Of a DNA stretch of 17,961 bases, positions 13,682-17,961 are shown piece after piece. Both the position numbers and the translations under genes were made by a program. The notes below the pieces were generated by a model, which saw only the letters and a list, made by a program, of their open reading frames with translations, searched no databases and was not told the DNA's origin. The DNA lies in assembly GCA_937919155.1 (NCBI GenBank), contig CALFPM010000202.1, positions 1-17,961 on the forward strand. Reading direction: 5' to 3'. The stretch comes from an uncultured Clostridia bacterium. GTDB taxonomy: Bacteria; Bacillota; Clostridia; Oscillospirales; Acutalibacteraceae. Position 1 is the stretch's first letter. The number at the start of each line of letters is the position of its first letter.

Positions 13682-14374
13682 TCATTTTGAATTAATCACA
13701 AAATATTCAATCAGCTTTGCCGCATTAGCCGCCGCAACGGGCAGAAATTCGCCGTAATCCATGTGAGATGAGCCGTCCGCGCAGTCGGAAACCGCCCTCA
13801 CAACGCCGAAAGGAACGCCGTTTGAATAACACACCTGAGCGATGCTTGCGCCCTCCATTTCGCACACGATTGCGTCAAAATTATCGGTGATGAATTTCTT
13901 CTTTTCATCGCTGGCAATGAACTGGTCTCCCGAGGCTATAACGCCCCTCATACCCTTAATGTTTTCAAGGGTTTCAATGCCTTTGAGAAGCACTTCGGCA
14001 GCCTCTTTATCGGCAGGAATATTCACCATGTTCAGACCCGAAATCAGACCCACGGGGTCGCCCAACGGAGAGGTGTCCATATCGTGCTGAACAAGACTTT
14101 CCGCAACGGCAATATCGCCGATTGCAAGCTTTGTGCTCAGGCTTCCGCCAACACCTGTGTTGATGATTCTGTCAGGCGCATATTTCAATATCATTATCTG
14201 TGTGCACATCGCCGCCGCAACCTTTCCGATGCCGCAGACCGCCGCAACAATATCCTTGCCGTGAAGAGTGCCTTTCACAAATTCAACACCGCCGATTTTC
14301 TCCGCGGTTTTATTTTCCATAAGCGATTTTATTGTTTCAACTTCAATGTGCATTGCACCGATTATGCCAACCAT
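13682..14374 (-). CDS. mtnN: 5'-methylthioadenosine/S-adenosylhomocysteine nucleosidase
   Basis: Cytoplasmic enzyme that cleaves adenine from methylthioadenosine, S-adenosylhomocysteine and 5'-deoxyadenosine, clearing products of SAM-using reactions and feeding methionine salvage. The 230-residue length is standard. Active-site residues sit at nearly the E. coli numbering: E11 in the IIGAMHIEVE start, M173-E174 in EMEGAS, and D197 in SDCAD, the catalytic acid; the GVGGSL purine-fold motif is also present. GGAGG is nine bases before the ATG. The gene has its own promoter and terminator and is divergent from rmuC, so there is no operon partner to refine its role. Confidence 0.95.
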   Translation of the reverse strand: MVGIIGAMHIEVETIKSLMENKTAEKIGGVEFVKGTLHGKDIVAAVCGIGKVAAAMCTQIMILKYAPDRIINTGVGGSLSTKLAIGDIAVAESLVQHDMDTSPLGDPVGLISGLNMVNIPADKEAAEVLLKGIETLENIKGMRGVIASGDQFIASDEKKKFITDNFDAIVCEMEGASIAQVCYSNGVPFGVVRAVSDCADGSSHMDYGEFLPVAAANAAKLIEYFVINSK

Positions 14375-14405
14375 AAAAAAATACCTCCGTAAAATTTCTT
14401 ATGCC

Positions 14406-14434
14406 ATTTTACCACACAAGGCGAGAAATATCAA
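14406..14434 (-). promoter_or_regulatory. Promoter of the nucleosidase gene
   Basis: On the minus strand TTGATA (14434-14429) and TAAAAT (14411-14406) are separated by 17 bases, about 32 bases before the start codon. Confidence 0.75.
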
Positions 14435-14490
14435 TACGGGCAAATCTCCGCAAAAAAGAATTTTTCCGCAAATTTTAAAACTCAAAACTC

Positions 14491-14519
14491 TTGCCTATCT
14501 CAAATGTATGTGTTATTAT
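14491..14519 (+). promoter_or_regulatory. Promoter of the rmuC transcription unit
   Basis: TTGCCT (14491-14496) and TATTAT (14514-14519) are separated by 17 bases. The predicted transcript begins about 25 bases before the ATG at 14551. It overlaps an apparent upstream extension of the reading frame, which argues against that extension being translated. Confidence 0.7.
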
Positions 14520-14537
14520 ATATCGTGTATGTAAAAT

Positions 14538-14542
14538 GGAGG
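14538..14542 (+). promoter_or_regulatory. Ribosome site deciding the rmuC start
   Basis: GGAGG lies eight bases before the ATG at 14551. The longer frame from 14491 has no comparable site and begins on the promoter -35. Confidence 0.85.
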
Positions 14543-14550
14543 AATTTTTT

Positions 14551-15801
14551 ATGGAATATATTATAATTGCCATGCTTGCGGCGGTAATCGTTCTGCTTGC
14601 CGTTGTTATTTCAAAACAGGGCAAAAACAAAAATGATGCTGCAGAAAGAAAAATTGACATATTATCCGAAAAAACTGCAGAGCTGTCACGCTCACTCGGC
14701 TCGGAATTCGAGCGCAGCCGCCGCGAATCAACGGAAAGTCAGCACAATATGCGTATGGAAACATCTGCAAGGCTTGCTGAAATGAGCGAAAAAATCGAAA
14801 ACATCCGTGTTAATAATCTTGAACAGAGCGCAAAACAGAGCAAGGCACTGACTGAAGCGGTTGACCGAATGCGCGAAAGCAACGAGAAAAAGCTGGAGGA
14901 AATGAGAGTTACCGTTGACGAAAAGCTGACTTCCACCCTCACTCAGAGGCTCGACAGTTCATTCAAGACCGTTTCCGACAGGCTTGAAAATGTTTATAAA
15001 TCTCTCGGCGAAATGAAAGAGCTTTCAAACGGCGTTACCGCAAATGTCACCGCTCTCAACAAGGTGCTGACCAATGTCAAGGCAAGAGGCACCTGGGCGG
15101 AAGTGCAGCTCGGCGCAATCCTTGACCAGACTCTGCCGGGTATGTACGAAACAAACTTCGTCTGCGTTGACGGTTCAAAGGACAGAGTTGAATTTGCAGT
15201 GCGTATCCCCTCAAACGAAGGTACCGTTACCTACCTGCCCGTTGACTCGAAATTCCCTATGGAAGACTATGTTCGCCTTTGCGATGCTGCTGATTCCGCC
15301 GACCCCGAGGCACTTGCCGCCGCAAGAAAAGCTCTTGAGGCAAGAATTCTCAGCGAAGCAAAAACAATTACCAAATATATCAATGTTCCCAAAACAACTC
15401 CCTTTGCCATTATGTACCTCGCCACAGAGGGTCTTTATGCGGAAATTGCATCTTCCCGCACAGGCATTGCAGAAAAAATCCGCAGTGAATTCAACATAAT
15501 GATTGCAGGTCCCACAACAATCACCGCCCTGCTCAACTCACTTTCCCTCGGCTTCAGAGCCGTTGCAATAAATGAAAAGGCAAATGAGGTCAGGCTTCTG
15601 CTTGCCGCCGCAAAAGTTCAGTATGATAAATTCGGCGTTGTTCTTCAGAAAGCAAGGCAGAAGATTGATGAAGCAGGCAAATCCCTTGACGAAGCAGGCA
15701 AGCGCAATGAAATCATCCGCAAAAAGCTTCGTTCCGTTGAAGAAATCGATGGCGGCACCGCCGATGATATACTTTTGTTAGAAGATAATTCAGATACATA
15801 A
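14551..15801 (+). CDS. rmuC: DNA recombination protein RmuC homolog
   Basis: A 416-residue protein with one N-terminal membrane segment (about residues 3-20), a long charged coiled coil (about 28-150) and the RmuC nuclease-like domain. The domain is recognisable from KARGTWAEVQLGAIL (K177 onward) through YLPVDSKFPMEDYVRL and TPFAIMYLATEGLYAEI to NEVRLLLAAAKVQYDKF. RmuC limits DNA inversions and rearrangements in E. coli; the PVDSKFP region carries the conserved Asp and Lys of a PD-(D/E)xK-type site. The C terminus is acidic (EEIDGGTADDILLLEDN). The gene is co-transcribed with the GH3 gene, as only 14 bases separate them and no terminator lies between; there is no obvious functional link. Confidence 0.92.
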   Translation: MEYIIIAMLAAVIVLLAVVISKQGKNKNDAAERKIDILSEKTAELSRSLGSEFERSRRESTESQHNMRMETSARLAEMSEKIENIRVNNLEQSAKQSKALTEAVDRMRESNEKKLEEMRVTVDEKLTSTLTQRLDSSFKTVSDRLENVYKSLGEMKELSNGVTANVTALNKVLTNVKARGTWAEVQLGAILDQTLPGMYETNFVCVDGSKDRVEFAVRIPSNEGTVTYLPVDSKFPMEDYVRLCDAADSADPEALAAARKALEARILSEAKTITKYINVPKTTPFAIMYLATEGLYAEIASSRTGIAEKIRSEFNIMIAGPTTITALLNSLSLGFRAVAINEKANEVRLLLAAAKVQYDKFGVVLQKARQKIDEAGKSLDEAGKRNEIIRKKLRSVEEIDGGTADDILLLEDNSDT

Positions 15802-15815
15802 GGAGGACACAAAAA

Positions 15816-17961
15816 ATGAAAGACCCCAAGGAAATTCTCGCTCAGTTGACCCTTGAAGAAAAGGCAGCTATCTGTGACGGTGCAGATTTCTGGCACCTCA
15901 AGGGACTGGAAAAATTCGGCATTCCCTCAATTATGGTTTGCGATGGCCCTCACGGACTTCGTAAAAAGGACTACTCAAAGAAGGGCGACAGCCTTTCAAA
16001 CAGTGTTCCCGCAATCAGCTATCCCACAGCGGCAACAACAGCTGCATCATGGGATTCAGAGCTTCTTTTTGAAATGGGCGTTGCTCTGGGCAAAAAGTGC
16101 CTCAAGGAAGAGGTCGGCGTGCTTCTCGGCCCCGGCATCAACATGAAGCGTTCACCCCTCTGCGGCAGAAACTTTGAATATTTTTCAGAAGATCCTATCC
16201 TTGCAGGTGAGCTTGCAGCAGGCTTCATCAACGGCGTTCAGTCAATGGGCGTCGGCACATCACTCAAGCATTTCTGCGCAAACAGCCAGGAAACCCGCAG
16301 AATGACCTGCGATTCAGTTGTTGACGAAAGAGCACTCCGCGAAATTTATCTCACTGCATTTGAAATTGCCGTCAAAAAGGCAAAACCCTGGACGGTAATG
16401 AATTCATACAACAAAATCAACGGCTTCCACGGCTCAGAAAACAGACACACTCAGCTCGAAATCCTCCGTAACGAATGGGGATATGACGGCGTTGTTGTAA
16501 GTGACTGGGGCGCAGTTAACGACAGAGTTCTCGGCTTCAACAACGGCAACGACCTCGAAATGCCCTCATCATCAGGTTCAGGCACAAAGAAGATTGTTGA
16601 GGCTGTCAAGAACGGCACACTTGACGAAGCTGTTCTCAACGAGAGAGCGCTCAATATGCTCAATCTTATGAAGAAGGCTGTTGACGGCGCAAAGGCAAAC
16701 TATGCATACAACGATGCAGACGATCAGCCTCTCGCAAGAAGAATTGCGGCAAATTCAATGGTTCTCCTTAAGAACAACGGCATCCTTCCCCTCAAAAAGA
16801 GCGGCAAGATTGCAGTTATCGGCGAACTTGCAAGAAAGCCCAGATATCAGGGCGCAGGTTCATCACACATCAACCCCACTCAGCTTGACAATGCTCTTGA
16901 TGAACTCAAGAAGGCAGGCTTCGATGTTGAATTTGCTCAGGGTTATGAGCTTTCAAATAAGAAAGCAAAGAAGAACGCAGCTCTTGCCGCTCAGGCAGCA
17001 GAAGTTGCAAAGAAATGCGACACCGCAGTTGTATTCATCGGTCTTACTGACGAATATGAGGCAGAAGGCTTTGACAGAAGCCATATGAATCTTCCTGCCG
17101 CACACGATGCACTTGTTGAAGAAATCCTCAAGGTAAACAAGAATGTTGTTATCGTTCTTGCAGGCGGTTCACCCGTTGAAATGCCCTGGAATGACGGCGT
17201 TGCAGCTATCCTTAATTCATACCTCGGCGGTCAGGCAGGTGCAGGCGCAGTTGCAGATATCCTTTCAGGTGCCGTTAACCCCAGCGGTAAGCTCCCCGAA
17301 ACATATCCCATGACCTATGCAGACACACCTGCAGTCAACAACTTCCCCGGCAATCCTGCATCAGTTGAATACCGTGAAAGCGTTTACATCGGCTACAGAT
17401 ACTATGAAAAGGCTGCAAAGGCAGTGCGCTATCCCTTCGGCTTCGGTCTTTCATACACAACATTTGAATATTCCGACATCAAGCTTGACAAAACAGCTAT
17501 GGATGAGAACGATACTCTCACCGTTACCTGCAAAATCAAGAACACAGGCGATGTTTCAGGCTATGAAATTGCACAGCTTTATGTTGCAGATAAAGAAAGC
17601 ACAATCTACAGACCCGTCAAGGAACTCAAGGGCTTCAAGAAAATCTGGCTCAATCCCGGCGAGGAAAAGGAAGTTTCATTTGAACTTTCAAAGAGAGCAT
17701 TTGCTTTCTATAATGTAAATATCAACGATTGGTGTGTTGAAAGCGGCGAATTTGACATTCTTGTGGGCGCATCAAGTGCAGATATCAAACTCAGCGCAAC
17801 AGTTAATGTAACTGCAGCTGCAGCAGATATCCCCGACTATTCAAAGGTTGCTCCCCTTTACTACACAGGCAATGTTCAGTCTGTTCCCGAGGAGCAGTTT
17901 GTTGCAGTTCTCGGCAGAGAGCTTCCCGCTACAGATTACGATCCCAACAGAAAGCTTGGTA
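15816..17961 (+). CDS. Glycoside hydrolase family 3 beta-glucosidase, 3' truncated
   Basis: The frame is open for 715 codons to the window edge. The N-terminal TIM-barrel domain (about 1-288) has K151-H-F with NSQETRR, and VVVSDWGAV with D230 as the expected nucleophile. The alpha/beta sandwich domain (about 310-550) starts at NSMVLLKNNGILPL and ends at YPFGFGLSYTTFEY, and a fibronectin III-like domain (about 570-640) follows with NTGDVSGYEIAQLYV. This is the usual order for GH3 exo-beta-glucosidases of gut Clostridia; family members also include beta-xylosidases, so the sugar is not certain. There is no signal peptide, so the enzyme is probably cytoplasmic and acts on imported oligosaccharides or glycosides. 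AGGAGG at 15801-15806 overlaps the rmuC stop. Perhaps 50-100 residues are missing at the C terminus. Confidence 0.95.
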   Translation, partial: MKDPKEILAQLTLEEKAAICDGADFWHLKGLEKFGIPSIMVCDGPHGLRKKDYSKKGDSLSNSVPAISYPTAATTAASWDSELLFEMGVALGKKCLKEEVGVLLGPGINMKRSPLCGRNFEYFSEDPILAGELAAGFINGVQSMGVGTSLKHFCANSQETRRMTCDSVVDERALREIYLTAFEIAVKKAKPWTVMNSYNKINGFHGSENRHTQLEILRNEWGYDGVVVSDWGAVNDRVLGFNNGNDLEMPSSSGSGTKKIVEAVKNGTLDEAVLNERALNMLNLMKKAVDGAKANYAYNDADDQPLARRIAANSMVLLKNNGILPLKKSGKIAVIGELARKPRYQGAGSSHINPTQLDNALDELKKAGFDVEFAQGYELSNKKAKKNAALAAQAAEVAKKCDTAVVFIGLTDEYEAEGFDRSHMNLPAAHDALVEEILKVNKNVVIVLAGGSPVEMPWNDGVAAILNSYLGGQAGAGAVADILSGAVNPSGKLPETYPMTYADTPAVNNFPGNPASVEYRESVYIGYRYYEKAAKAVRYPFGFGLSYTTFEYSDIKLDKTAMDENDTLTVTCKIKNTGDVSGYEIAQLYVADKESTIYRPVKELKGFKKIWLNPGEEKEVSFELSKRAFAFYNVNINDWCVESGEFDILVGASSADIKLSATVNVTAAAADIPDYSKVAPLYYTGNVQSVPEEQFVAVLGRELPATDYDPNRKLG

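Noticed and set aside
14491..14550. Longer rmuC product starting at 14491
   Set aside because: The extension begins on the -35 box of the likely promoter, lacks a ribosome site, and ATG 14551 has GGAGG eight bases upstream and starts directly at the membrane segment.

Overview
The window looks like an ordinary stretch of chromosome from a low-to-mid GC, gut-type Clostridia (Bacillota); Oscillospirales or a neighbouring order is my inference. Signs are AGGAGG ribosome sites before most genes, sigma-A-type promoters with 17-base spacers, short GC-rich terminators with T tails, and a glycan-use gene set (glucan phosphorylase, GH3 glycosidase). No rRNA, tRNA, CRISPR array, phage or insertion sequence was recognised.

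Layout. (1) 1-1299, +: 3' part of a family-5 solute-binding protein whose second half does not look like the family, then a terminator. (2) 1300-1542: a hairpin-dense gap with a promoter-like sequence, a candidate small RNA. (3) 1543-2532, -: CPBP membrane protease, divergent from (4) glgP, 2704-5112, +. Their promoters lie back to back in 2572-2661. (5) 5161-6641, +: tadA, a DUF2809 membrane protein and a TRIC/UPF0126 channel-like protein, overlapping by 17 and 11 bases, closed by a bidirectional terminator. (6) 6674-8428, -: Na+/phosphate symporter with a PhoU-like tail. (7) 8561-13534, -: a five-gene operon from one strong promoter: SCP2-like protein A, class III PLP aminotransferase, transketolase N half, transketolase C half, SCP2-like protein B, then a terminator. 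(8) 13682-14374, -: MTA/SAH nucleosidase, divergent from (9) rmuC, 14551-15801, and a GH3 beta-glucosidase that runs off the end.

The operon in (7) is the most interesting part. Thiamine-diphosphate C2 transfer and PLP transamination are paired with two different tandem SCP2-like (lipid-carrier fold) proteins that bracket the enzymes. This suggests a dedicated small pathway making or handling an amino-polyol or amino-sugar-type product, possibly lipid-associated, but the substrate cannot be read from sequence. The gap before protein B holds two copies of a 53-bp repeat built round a small palindrome. A shorter hairpin with a related core lies in another gap of the same operon.
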